NCBI RefSeq assembly: GCF_003967515.1 | Contig: NZ_BIFQ01000002.1 | Coordinates: forward strand, 372,001 to 436,000 | From: Dictyobacter aurantiacus | Lineage (GTDB): Bacteria; Chloroflexota; Ktedonobacteria; Ktedonobacterales; Ktedonobacteraceae | Direction of reading: 5' to 3' | DNA length: 64,000 bases | Part shown: in pieces, positions 19,217 through 27,364 of the stretch | Layout: every line of letters starts with the position of its first letter | Position numbering within the stretch: the stretch's first letter is position 1 | Notes under the pieces: model-generated | What the model saw: only the letters and a program-made list of their open reading frames with translations | Told to the model about the DNA's origin: nothing | Database searches by the model: none | Position numbers and translations under genes: made by a program

Positions 19217-19902
19217 TGAGCACGCTGTCTTTCCGTGTCGATCCGCGAACCCATTTTCCGCTGGTCGATGTACCAGGGCAAGGGTTCGCGCTTTTCTGGC
19301 TGCCCATCACTAAAATCCAGATCGAATACTTTTTGTGTGAGACGATTGATAGCCGGTTTGATCGCGCCTGGTATCGTGAGCGTATGCGCATGAACCCACG
19401 CCTGACACCCGAGGAGCTCGTCGCCCAGAATTTTTTGTGCGCGTTTCTCACCGGTATCACTCTCTCTGAAGCGCGCGCGGTCATTCACTGGTACGGGCGA
19501 GGTTTTGACCTGCCCACCGTTGAGGAGTGGGGCAGAGCCTTACAGGCCTTTGACCAGTTGGAGGCGCACCCTGCTTTTATCGAGCAGATCATGGCCCTGC
19601 CAGGACTGCATCCACGCGCCAGGCACTTGCTAGAGTCCTGTGAAAAGATCTTACCGGCGTATCAACGCCTGCGAGACGGGACGGAGCGCAGGCTCTCGCA
19701 TCAGCTTATGCTGCGTTCTGGCATGTTAGAGTACGTATACCAGGATACTACTTACAACCGCTGCAGCGCCTGTGGGGTGCTGCCCCAATCAGGAAGATCC
19801 GGCACAAGCATGCAGGAGATCTTCCATCCCCTGCGCCACTCCGATATAGGCGAGCGCATGTTGCAACTGGGGCTGCGTCCTATACTACGTGGTCCAGTAT
19901 GA
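19213..19902 (+). CDS. Short FGE/sulfatase-modifying-factor-like protein
   Basis: A 229-residue protein, last gene of the rightward operon, overlapping the GTPase stop by four bases. It carries the abbreviated FGE signature LFWLPITKIQIEYFL, FDLPTVEEWGRAL and GLRPIL, and resembles the protein at 10197-10877 over its whole length. A CSAC pair near residue 185 may bind metal or correspond to FGE redox cysteines, but spacing differs from classical FGE. With the paralogue at the start of the other operon, this type of protein brackets the two-operon locus. Function unproven; could be a substrate-recognition or modification component. Confidence 0.65.
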   Translation: MMSTLSFRVDPRTHFPLVDVPGQGFALFWLPITKIQIEYFLCETIDSRFDRAWYRERMRMNPRLTPEELVAQNFLCAFLTGITLSEARAVIHWYGRGFDLPTVEEWGRALQAFDQLEAHPAFIEQIMALPGLHPRARHLLESCEKILPAYQRLRDGTERRLSHQLMLRSGMLEYVYQDTTYNRCSACGVLPQSGRSGTSMQEIFHPLRHSDIGERMLQLGLRPILRGPV

Positions 19903-20004
19903 GTTGTGGCAACGCGCAATGCATGGTATGCATTTGTCATGGACGTCAATCGATCCTGATCTTCTTCTCTTCTTTCTCGATAGCGGTGCGCGCAACCAGC
20001 ACTG

Positions 20005-20056
20005 GCAGGTGGCATATCAACCCGGCGCTGATAAGCGCGTAGCGATGGCACTCTAA
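20005..20056. repeat. Short dispersed repeat, also at 22119-22169
   Basis: About 50 bases around GCGCTGATAAGCGCGTAGC recur in slightly changed form at 22119-22169. Both copies lie just past the end of a gene. They look like a dispersed intergenic repeat rather than coding sequence. Confidence 0.5.
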
Positions 20057-20082
20057 CAAAAAGCACGTTTTAAAGCGGTGCT

Positions 20083-20440
20083 TTATGCAAATGCGGCGCC
20101 AAGCACGGTAAGCACCAGCGTAAAGATACTGCTTTTCTCCTGATGGGCTTCTGGGAGGACGTGAGAGGCGCCTATGTACAGGAGAAACCCCGCCAGGAAA
20201 CCAGGGTATAAAGGCATCTGTCCCTCGGGGATCTTGATCAAGAGCGTTGATGCCGCCCCAAGGATCGGTGCCACCGCGACCAGCAGGAGCAAGCGAAAGG
20301 TGTGGAGTCAGGTGAGCTTGTTCAGCAGGAGCAGGGTCATCGTATTGAGGCCATCACCAATGTCGTGCAGGATCACGGCGAACGCGACCAGCAATCCCAG
20401 GCAGCGCATCCAGATTGGTCTGGGTGGGATCAACAGAAAT
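20083..20440 (-). pseudogene. ZIP-family metal transporter relic (C-terminal half)
   Basis: On the minus strand the translation reads AFAVILHDIGDGLNTMTLLL, then a TGA, then resumes in frame as LLLVAVAPILGAAS...GFLAGFLLYIGASHVLPEAHQ up to a stop at 20083. The HDIGDG segment and the SHVLPEAH end are typical of ZIP family permeases, which import zinc or other divalent metals. The first half of the protein is missing and the frame is interrupted, so it cannot make a normal transporter. It lies just downstream of a BlaI/CopY-type repressor on the same strand, which may once have controlled it. Confidence 0.6.
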
Positions 20441-20538
20441 ATGCACTTTTTGTATGTGAGGCGCGAAGCATGACAGAGAGGATGCTACCAAAAGAACAGT
20501 TCAGAGTTGGATGGAAAAAAAGAGACAGAGACCCGGTG

Positions 20539-20982
20539 CTACTCTGTCTCTTCCTGGCGTCGTCGACGTGCGATTTCCTCATACAATTGGCGAGCCTGTT
20601 GCGCTGCCTGGGGATCCTGGATGGTATGAATGCCGGCGAGCATCTCTCCCGAGAAACTGACAAAGAGATCTTCAAGAATCCGCCCCACGAAGTGTGAGAT
20701 AAATTCCTGCTGGGTATAATTTGGGTAATACACATAGGCCTGATCCCGCTTTTCCACACGCAGCAGCTTCTTCTTCGCCAGGCGCGTCATCGTGCTCATG
20801 ACGGTGGTATACGCAATGCGCCGCCGCTCATAGAGCACTTCAAAAATATCCCGCACCATGGTCCCCTCATGAGCAGGCCTGGCCCAGATGAGTTCCATGA
20901 TCTCCGCTTCCAGATCACCCAACACCTTGCGAATGCCAGGACGATCGGGACGAAACGTATTCAAATCGATCTCTGCGTCCAT
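20539..20982 (-). CDS. BlaI/MecI/CopY-family transcriptional repressor
   Basis: A 147-residue protein with the winged-helix penicillinase-repressor fold: LGDLEAEIMELIWARP at the N-terminus, then YTTVMSTMTRLAKKKLL (recognition helix and wing) and a dimerisation tail. Length is usual for the family. An AAGGAG site precedes the ATG. No BlaR1-type sensor protease lies nearby, so signal input is unknown. The downstream ZIP transporter relic suggests a past link to metal homeostasis, as in the CopY branch. It may now regulate itself or distant genes. Confidence 0.85.
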   Translation of the reverse strand: MDAEIDLNTFRPDRPGIRKVLGDLEAEIMELIWARPAHEGTMVRDIFEVLYERRRIAYTTVMSTMTRLAKKKLLRVEKRDQAYVYYPNYTQQEFISHFVGRILEDLFVSFSGEMLAGIHTIQDPQAAQQARQLYEEIARRRRQEETE

Positions 20983-21281
20983 ACGTATCTCCTTCTCACA
21001 GTGTCAGAGGTATCTATGCACAGGCAAAGAGGAACGTTTATTACACACACGACACCATTCAACCATCTCTTCACCTGGCAAGTTCCTCTCATGCATGTGC
21101 GTATTCTACCATAGAGTGCGCAGAGAGCATAGTACAACTCAAGAATAGCAACCGTTCTCTTTTTTCGATCATCTCTCCCATCACCGTTGTCACGTTTTCA
21201 CCATCGTACCTGTCCATGCCAGCCTCAGAGAGCCTGTAACCGCGCCCCCGTCCACAACGTCCTGTACATAGAATAGCCTAC
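20983..21281. other. Intergenic region without recognisable gene
   Basis: About 300 bases upstream of the repressor. It must contain the repressor promoter, but I see no convincing -35/-10 pair or operator. No coding sequence was recognised. Confidence 0.5.
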
Positions 21282-21590
21282 TCAAAGCATACCATCCACA
21301 GCCTCCAATACCTGCACATGTAGTTGTGGAATATGAACAAACAGTGCCAGCAGTTCCTCCAGGCTTATCGGTTCACGTATAATCGCCAGCCAGAATAGAA
21401 CACTCTGCTCAATCCGTGAGAGACGCCTGAATTGCTCATCCAGCAAATTCCGCACACTGCCAAAGACAACTTCACCTTGCTCCAGGAACTCGGCAATCTC
21501 ACCTCCAAACAGATCCGCAATGCTCTGCACGATGATGTTTAGCGCTAGAGGATTGCCCGCATAGGCCGCGATAAGCCTCATCTGCTCCAA
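21282..21590 (-). pseudogene. Fragment of a STAND (NB-ARC type) NTPase
   Basis: About 100 residues matching the region after the nucleotide-binding core of NB-ARC/WD40 proteins: AAYAGNPLALNIIVQSIADL, LLDEQFRRLSRIEQSVLFWL and EPISLEELLALF. There is no P-loop upstream and no repeat domain downstream, so only an internal slice survives. It is most likely debris of a deleted large regulator or defence gene. Confidence 0.6.
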
Positions 21591-21702
21591 TACGCCTCAT
21601 TGCGCGCCAATTGAAATTATGGCGTATGCTATAAGCTATCCAGAATATGCAACAATGATGTCAGAACCATTGGTTATGAAGTGAGGAAGGAAACTTTTAG
21701 CG

Positions 21703-22076
21703 ATGCAACATTGGATCTGTGTCACATGTGGTACGCAGTTCGCCGCCAGCGAGGAAAAGCCGGATTCAGGCCCGATCTGCCTGGACCAGCGCCAGTATGT
21801 GGGACACCAGGGGCAGCAGTGGACGACGCTGGAGGAGATGCGCGGCAGCGGCGGGTATAGCAATACCATCAAGCAGCACGAGCCGGGGGCTGGTGGGCAT
21901 CGGGACCACGCCGAAATTCGCCATCGGGCAGCGCGGTCTGCTGGTGCGCAGCGAGCAGGGGAATATGCTGTGGGACTGCATCACCTACCTGGGCGATAAG
22001 ACCTACGAGGCCGTGAAGGAGCTGGGCGGCATCTCGGCCATCGCCATCTCCCACCCACACTACTATTCATGCATGT
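21703..22076 (+). pseudogene. Frameshifted, truncated copy of the MBL-fold gene at 25570
   Basis: The sequence matches 25570-25943 closely, including about 60 bases upstream of the start. One extra G in a G-run near 21888 shifts the frame after residue 62, and homology stops after the YYSCM codons. The first part still reads MQHWICVTCGTQFAASEEKP. The downstream two thirds are missing, with the short repeat of 22119-22169 close by. Clearly non-functional as a hydrolase. Confidence 0.8.
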
Positions 22077-22118
22077 ATGCGGCGCAAGTCCGCATTCCTG
22101 GTATCCACGGGCACTGAG

Positions 22119-22169
22119 GGATGGTATATCAACCCTCAGCGCTGATAAACGCGTAGCTATGGCATCACA
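22119..22169. repeat. Short dispersed repeat, second copy
   Basis: Diverged copy of the 50-base motif at 20005-20056, with GCGCTGATAAACGCGTAGC at its core. It overlaps the very end of the NmrA-like gene. Confidence 0.5.
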
Positions 22170-23259
22170 ACAACCGGAACGCTGGTTGCTCTGCTGATGG
22201 TTCGTGGCCTTGTGGTTCGTGGCTTTGATGCCATTCAGGAGAGTCAGCGCTGAAGACCACATGCGATCCGTCGGAAAATTCATCGAGAGCCAGGTGGGGA
22301 ACCGTTTTGGGGGCTGGACGGAGCAGCGAGATGATCATCCCGAGCATGAGCTTGAACTGGATAGCAAAGCCAGGCCTGACTTCCGGGGTGGTGGCCACAT
22401 AGCGTCTTGCGATGGTCTCAAAATCCTCTGCCTCTCTGCCAGTGATGCGGCGAACCACATCCGTTGGCGCATTGACGCCAAACGTATTCTTCTGGTAATC
22501 GATCACGTATTGCGAATATGCGGCAAGCGCATAAAGAGACAAGCGACCTCTCATCACCTTCGACACCATCCACATCGGAGCATTGCGGTAAGTGACCTTG
22601 CGCTCAAGGACCTTGCCGAGAGTTGCCGCGATTTCTTGTGGAGAGAGGAGCTTTGGACCAGTGGGCCGATACGTTTTTCCGGCGTGTCCTTCTGGCCTGG
22701 TGAGAATCTCAGCCACCACACAGGCCATATCTTCGTTGGAAGGAGGCGCGTTGAGGCCAAAACCATAGGGTAAGGACAACTGCCCAAATTGAGCGGCGAA
22801 CGGTAAGACTTGCATCTCGTTGTCCGCGAAAAAACCAGGATTGATGAAGGTGACGGCGGTTCCCGGTAATAACGCAAACAACCTGTCCGCTAGCCAGCCC
22901 TCACGAGTGTGTATGGAGGGATGATTGGGGTTGGAGAGCCACTGGCTCATCGCGACGGCGGATTCCAGTTGTTGCTCAGCCGCGACCACCGTAAAAATGG
23001 CTGCTGCTTTGAGATACCCGGCCTCGTTGGGAACACAGAAGTAGGCACGCCTGCCCCCTGCCATCGCAGTTCTCATATCGTTGATATCCGTAAGCGAGCC
23101 GACGACGATATCTGCGCCTTTCGCCTTGAGGTGTTCGCTTCGCTGATCTGCTTGATGCACAAAGGCGGTGATGGGAAAGCCTTCGGAGAGCAACTGAAGA
23201 ACAATGGGCATGCCAGTCCTTCCGGCGGCTGTCAGAACAAGGATTCTTGGTTTACTCAT
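22165..23259 (-). CDS. NmrA-like NAD(P)-binding oxidoreductase
   Basis: A 364-residue protein starting MSKPRILVLTAAGRTGMPIV, a Rossmann-fold entry with the NmrA-type GxxGxxG variant (AAGRTG). The rest follows the NmrA/YwnB pattern: VVGSLTDINDMRTAMAG, then VFINPGFFADN-like FINPGFFADNE and FRLL at the end. Such proteins are quinone reductases or redox-sensing regulators. AGGAG at 23269-23273 lies 9 bases before the ATG at 23259; the open frame extends upstream without such a site. It is 92 bases downstream of the carbonic anhydrase on the same strand and probably shares its MerR-type promoter at 24055-24085. Confidence 0.8.
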   Translation of the reverse strand: MSKPRILVLTAAGRTGMPIVLQLLSEGFPITAFVHQADQRSEHLKAKGADIVVGSLTDINDMRTAMAGGRRAYFCVPNEAGYLKAAAIFTVVAAEQQLESAVAMSQWLSNPNHPSIHTREGWLADRLFALLPGTAVTFINPGFFADNEMQVLPFAAQFGQLSLPYGFGLNAPPSNEDMACVVAEILTRPEGHAGKTYRPTGPKLLSPQEIAATLGKVLERKVTYRNAPMWMVSKVMRGRLSLYALAAYSQYVIDYQKNTFGVNAPTDVVRRITGREAEDFETIARRYVATTPEVRPGFAIQFKLMLGMIISLLRPAPKTVPHLALDEFSDGSHVVFSADSPEWHQSHEPQGHEPSAEQPAFRLL

Positions 23260-23351
23260 AGGAGGATGCTCCTGTTTGATAGGTGGAGAGATGCCACTCT
23301 CCTCTGGCGAGATGCGCGTCTTTGAGCATATCGCAGACACGAATACTCTTC

Positions 23352-23900
23352 TTACTCATGATTCTCGGGATGACGCAGAGGAGCAGGTGGCACGACGACC
23401 TCGACCATCCCTGTCGTTACATCATAGACGAGTCCAGAAACCAGCCAGCTCCCGGGCAGGGTGGGGTTCGCCTTGAGCGTAGCCACATCCACCGCAACCG
23501 CTGCGTAAGGATCAGTGACCGCCCTGGAGCTCAGTCCTTCCTGGCCGATACCAAAGTAGCTCGCGAGCAGGTCAGGGTTCCCTTCCAGGCGAGCAATTCC
23601 GCATTGGGTATGCTGAAGCACGATAAGATGAAACTCACCCGCAGGATTGCCTTCTTCACTCGGGGCTATCCTACCCAGCATCCCCAAGGTCTGCAACGCC
23701 CCTGGAGTAACTCGCCCACCCACATTGCGGATCACAACCGCTTCTCCGGGACCCAGGCCGAGCAGGTGAGCCGGATCGACGCGCGGATCAACACAGCCAA
23801 TGATCATGGCTCTCAAGGTCGGCATCAGGGGTAAATCTTTCTGGAACTGATGGGATACAAAGCCCTGGTTCCGTTCTACCAGGGTGTCAAGCATTGTCAT
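23352..23900 (-). CDS. Beta-class carbonic anhydrase
   Basis: A 182-residue protein. The zinc ligands of beta-carbonic anhydrases are present: IGCVDPR (Cys and the Asp-Arg pair) near residue 35 and QHTQCG (His and Cys) near residue 98. The enzyme interconverts carbon dioxide and bicarbonate in the cytoplasm. GGGAGAA precedes the ATG. It is the first gene after a MerR-type promoter (24055-24085) and is followed by the NmrA-like gene, so its expression may respond to a small-molecule or redox signal rather than only to carbon dioxide. Confidence 0.88.
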   Translation of the reverse strand: MTMLDTLVERNQGFVSHQFQKDLPLMPTLRAMIIGCVDPRVDPAHLLGLGPGEAVVIRNVGGRVTPGALQTLGMLGRIAPSEEGNPAGEFHLIVLQHTQCGIARLEGNPDLLASYFGIGQEGLSSRAVTDPYAAVAVDVATLKANPTLPGSWLVSGLVYDVTTGMVEVVVPPAPLRHPENHE

Positions 23901-24054
23901 GGTGATTCTTCTCCCTTACTAATAACAGTTCATGGACGGTCGCCATCTTGTGCGTTCTCTCAGACATACATCTAAGGGGACATTTAGCGGCTGTCATAGT
24001 GGCAGCATGGAGTTTTCCTTTTGCTTCAAACCACTTCATACCGTTGACAGAATG

Positions 24055-24085
24055 AGCATACTGTTTGACGTAACGGCAAAGTCAA
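24055..24085 (-). promoter_or_regulatory. MerR-type promoter of the carbonic anhydrase operon
   Basis: On the minus strand TTGACT (24080-24085) and TATGCT (24055-24060) are separated by 19 bases, the long spacer typical of MerR-controlled promoters. A TTGAC...GTCAA dyad fills the spacer. It is almost the same as the promoter in front of the merR gene at 25193-25223. Confidence 0.65.
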
Positions 24086-24305
24086 GCCCCGCTTTTCAAT
24101 ACATCGATCGGTATGCATGCTGTTTGGCACGGAGAAAAGAAATAATAGGCACAGCCATGAAAATCTAAGATCTGAAAAGAGCCGGGCGCAAGCTGAAGGG
24201 GAAACTAGAAGGCATGGCTATTTGTAGGCTGGTGGGTATGCGCGTTGAAAACGTGGGATCAACAGAACGCGTCAAACTCGTTCCAATCCTTCAATCTGTG
24301 GCGGC

Positions 24306-25160
24306 TCAAGTAAGGGGAGCAGGATGATCGGACCTTGTTACCGGCAGTTGGATCTCGATCACCGCTTCGTCCTGTTGCTCCGACTGCGGCAGTTGGAGGA
24401 GGAGATCTCGCCCCGCTCCGCTTATCTGCCACCCGTGGTGTTCCATCCAGGCAGCCAGTGCTCCATAACTCCTGTGGATGTCGCTGACGCGCCCGACGTG
24501 TACAAGGGTCGCCATGGTCTGAGTGGCAGGCAAGGTACGCACAGTGAGCAGGCGCTCCTCGGCGAGTTTGACCGACTGCGGGCCTTTCTGGGTGAGCAAG
24601 TAGCCGACTTCGACATCGAGTGCTTCGGAATCATACATGGGGGAATGGATGATGACGGTGATAGGTCCAAGGCAGTTGCGGCCCACTATGGCCGGAACAG
24701 TAGTAGCAATGCTGCGAACAAGATACTGGATCGCGTCCATGCCTGCCAGCACGTCGCGTAGCCCAAGAAATGGCGAGGCTTCCACCGCTTTCAGGATCAC
24801 ATCAGGTTCCTGCACCTGTCCATGGGTCTCGATCTGCTGCAACCTGCTCTCCACGACGCGCAATCGTTCCATCTCTTGCTGAACTGATTGCTCGATCTGG
24901 GCTTTGCGTAAGGTCAGCATCCCTCGCATTTCATCAACCGAGGTCTCCTGATCCAGAAGTTGGGCGATATGTTCCAATGATAAGCCCAGTTCTTTAAGAA
25001 CCAGAATGCGATTGAGCCGAGGCAATTGCCGTGCACTGTAGTAGCGATATCCCGTTTCCGGGTCGATAGCCTGTGGGCTCAGCAGACCAATCTCGTCGTA
25101 ATACCGCAGCAGGCGACCTGAAACCCGGGCGATTTTGGAGAAGTCGCCGATACGAAACAT
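24306..25160 (-). CDS. MerR-family regulator with GyrI-like effector domain
   Basis: A 284-residue protein. The MerR winged helix is at the N-terminus (MFRIGDFSKIARVSGRLLRY, then YRYYSARQLPRLNRI), followed by a long coiled coil (about residues 75-115) and a C-terminal GyrI/BmrR-like ligand-binding domain. This is the layout of multidrug-sensing activators such as BmrR. GGAGG (25168-25172) precedes the ATG. Its own promoter has a 19-base spacer and the same dyad as the promoter of the carbonic anhydrase/NmrA genes, so it very probably controls both itself and that pair. The ligand is unknown. Confidence 0.88.
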   Translation of the reverse strand: MFRIGDFSKIARVSGRLLRYYDEIGLLSPQAIDPETGYRYYSARQLPRLNRILVLKELGLSLEHIAQLLDQETSVDEMRGMLTLRKAQIEQSVQQEMERLRVVESRLQQIETHGQVQEPDVILKAVEASPFLGLRDVLAGMDAIQYLVRSIATTVPAIVGRNCLGPITVIIHSPMYDSEALDVEVGYLLTQKGPQSVKLAEERLLTVRTLPATQTMATLVHVGRVSDIHRSYGALAAWMEHHGWQISGAGRDLLLQLPQSEQQDEAVIEIQLPVTRSDHPAPLT

Positions 25161-25192
25161 GTCGATTCCTCCTTGGGAAGTTCTCTAGAGGA

Positions 25193-25223
25193 AGTATATA
25201 GTTTGACGCTACGGCAATGTCAA
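25193..25223 (-). promoter_or_regulatory. MerR-type autoregulatory promoter
   Basis: TTGACA (25218-25223) and TATACT (25193-25198) on the minus strand are 19 bases apart. The spacer holds a dyad with GTCAA and TTGAC ends. MerR proteins twist such over-long spacers to activate transcription. The -10 lies 32 bases from the merR start codon. Confidence 0.7.
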
Positions 25224-25322
25224 GAGAACCAGTCGCGAAACCTGTGCTTTTCGAGCCCTATCCCCCCTACCTATAAGCTATTTAGGCGAAGGATGCATCT
25301 GTTTCTGGGCACAAACTGTACT

Positions 25323-25366
25323 GCTTTTCATTTGGGGATTGCTAACATAGTCCCCAAATGAAAAGC
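25323..25366. repeat. 16-bp perfect inverted repeat (hairpin)
   Basis: GCTTTTCATTTGGGGA (25323-25338) is repeated inverted at 25351-25366 with a 12-base loop. No T-tract follows in either direction, so it is not a classic terminator. It lies alone in the gap upstream of the MBL-fold gene. Confidence 0.6.
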
Positions 25367-25569
25367 CATCGTCAGCGTGCTGTATAGACGCCGTTCTCTT
25401 CGGCATCCCGCCGATGAGCGAGATTCACCGGCTGCGAGAAAAGGTCAGAGAAATCGCTGACTGATGAGAAACAGGGGCACATCCGTGGAGTATTTTATAA
25501 GCGATCCAGAATGTGGTAATAATGATGCCAGAACCCTTTGTTATAAAGTGAGGAAGGAAACTTTTAGCG

Positions 25570-26403
25570 ATGCAACATTGGATCTGTGTCACATGTGGCA
25601 CACAGTTCGCCGCCAGCGAGGAAAAGCCGGAGTCGTGTCCAATCTGCCTGGACCAGCGCCAGTACGTGGGGCACCAGGGACAGCAGTGGACGACGCTGGA
25701 GGAGATGCGCGGCAGTGGCGAGTATAGCAATACCATCAAGCAGCATGAGCCAGGACTGGTGGGGATCGGAACCTCGCCGAAGTTCGCCATCGGGCAGCGC
25801 GGCCTGCTGGTGCGCAGCGAGCAGGGCAATGTGCTGTGGGACTGCATCACCTACCTGGACGACGAGACCTATGAGGCTGTGAAGGAGTTGGGCGGCATCT
25901 CGGCCATCGCCATCTCTCACCCACATTACTATTCATGTATGGTGGAATGGGCGCAACGCTTCGACGCTACCATCTACCTGCATGCGGACGACCGGCAATG
26001 GGTGATGCGTCCCGATGAGCGCATCATCTTCTGGAGCGGCGAGACGCAGCAGTTGCCCGGCAACCTGACGCTGGTGCGCCTGGGCGGACACTTCCCGGGT
26101 GGGACTGTGCTGCACTGGCCGCAAGGAGCCGAGGGCAAGGGCGCACTGCTCACCGGCGACATCATCACCGTGGTCGCGGATCGCCGCTGGGTCAGCTTTA
26201 TGTATAGCTATCCCAACTTGATCCCGTTGCCAGCCGCCGAGGTGGCTCGCATCCGCGACGCCATCAGGCCCTATGCCTTCGATCGCATCTACGCCGCCTG
26301 GTTTGACACCATCGTCCCAGAAGACGCCCATGACGCTGTCATGCGCTCGGCCGACCGCTACATCGAGGCCCTGCAGACCGTTCTCCCCATCCGACAGGGA
26401 TAA
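25570..26403 (+). CDS. Metallo-beta-lactamase-fold hydrolase with N-terminal rubredoxin-like knuckle
   Basis: A 277-residue protein starting MQHWICVTCGTQFAASE. The N-terminus has CVTCG and CPICL, a small zinc or iron knuckle. The MBL part has ISHPHYYSC in place of the usual HxHxDH, then LGGHFPGGTVLHW and LLTGDII, which match the later metal ligands (GGH and GD). The first His cluster is thus incomplete, with SHPHYYS lacking the Asp. The family contains many uncharacterised hydrolases. A frameshifted partial copy lies at 21703. The upstream 60 bases are also shared with that copy and probably carry the ribosome site (GTGAGGAAGG). Confidence 0.75.
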   Translation: MQHWICVTCGTQFAASEEKPESCPICLDQRQYVGHQGQQWTTLEEMRGSGEYSNTIKQHEPGLVGIGTSPKFAIGQRGLLVRSEQGNVLWDCITYLDDETYEAVKELGGISAIAISHPHYYSCMVEWAQRFDATIYLHADDRQWVMRPDERIIFWSGETQQLPGNLTLVRLGGHFPGGTVLHWPQGAEGKGALLTGDIITVVADRRWVSFMYSYPNLIPLPAAEVARIRDAIRPYAFDRIYAAWFDTIVPEDAHDAVMRSADRYIEALQTVLPIRQG

Positions 26404-26670
26404 AACCAGTGCGGCCGCGTAGCAGACGCGCGTGCGCGGGTGCTCACGTGCCCCATGGTAACGAAGGTAAGAACCTTCTGCGAGCGTGTCTGACTCTCAT
26501 AATGATGGCCTGCGGCCTGCATGGGTTTTCGCACCTCCGGTGTCAGAATTCCTTTATATGTTGTTACATCGGCTGCGCGGATGCGCGCCCGATGTAACAA
26601 CATATAAAACCGGTGCGGCCGCGCGTGCGGGGGCGCGCATGCACCCTCAACATGAAGGATGTCAGACACA
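26400..26670. repeat. GC-rich palindromic intergenic element
   Basis: After the MBL-fold gene, a 19-base motif beginning TAAAACC and ending GCGGCCGCG occurs twice (26401-26419 and 26605-26623, one mismatch). Between them lies a perfect 20-bp inverted repeat (26553-26572 with 26589-26608) whose 16-base loop can itself pair through GCGC. GTGTCTGAC at 26486-26494 is inverted at 26661-26669. It looks like a structured mobile or regulatory repeat, not a gene. Confidence 0.65.
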
Positions 26671-26703
26671 TTCTAAGGATGGTTAAAGCGAGATAAGCTA
26701 CAC

Positions 26704-27339
26704 CTATTCATACCAACCGGCGATATAGAGATAACAACGGCGCTTCACTTTTGAGCTTTCATGGGCTGCATAGCGATTTGATGGCGTCCACCAGCGCATT
26801 AAAGCCACATGTACGAGTGAAGCTGCCGGAATCTTAAATATCTGCGCGGCCGCCCCTTGATAATCAATGAGGTTTTCTGTCATAGGGGTATAGTAGCGAT
26901 AGCCTGGATGATCTTCCTCATCATGCCATTTGATGAGTGGGATATCAGGCAGCCAATATCCCATGCTTATTGGCTGGAAGGATGTTCCCTCTGAAATAAA
27001 GAGCTTTTTCTTATTCAAAACCGATCGTAACGCCCCTCCGAAAAGCTGATCAGGGCCTCCTTGCCAGGGTGAAACATGAGTGCAGAGAAACGATCTCATA
27101 TCTGCCTCCTGGCCAATGAGCTTACAGGACGCCACAATCACATCTTCACTGTGAGGAGCAATCAAGCGAGGAGCGCGAGACAAGGTCATATCCCAGATCT
27201 GCCCCACGTTGAACCCGGTGGCCGCAGGATAATAACTTCCATCGGTGCGTAACAAGCGAACATTTTTCCTATCTTCCGTCAATCCATGCAAACAAATCTT
27301 ACTCCCATACGCAATTTTGGCGCTAATCCAGACTTTCAT
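26704..27339 (-). CDS. Unknown protein paired with RelE-UvrD helicase
   Basis: A 211-residue protein beginning MKVWISAKIAYGSKICLHGL. It appears to be built of beta-rich segments (VRLLRTDGSYYP, VIVASCKLIG, LFISEGTSFQPISMGYWLP) and may contain OB-fold-like domains, but I cannot assign a family with certainty. An AAGGA site lies before the ATG. It starts 25 bases after the helicase gene stops, so the two form an operon and the protein is likely a partner or nucleic-acid-binding subunit of the same defence locus. Confidence 0.6.
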   Translation of the reverse strand: MKVWISAKIAYGSKICLHGLTEDRKNVRLLRTDGSYYPAATGFNVGQIWDMTLSRAPRLIAPHSEDVIVASCKLIGQEADMRSFLCTHVSPWQGGPDQLFGGALRSVLNKKKLFISEGTSFQPISMGYWLPDIPLIKWHDEEDHPGYRYYTPMTENLIDYQGAAAQIFKIPAASLVHVALMRWWTPSNRYAAHESSKVKRRCYLYIAGWYE

Positions 27340-27364
27340 GGCACATCCTTGCTTCTCGCTATAC

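Noticed and set aside
26358..26669. Minus-strand ORF of 103 codons
   Set aside because: It is composed of the palindromic element and the end of the MBL-fold gene read backwards.
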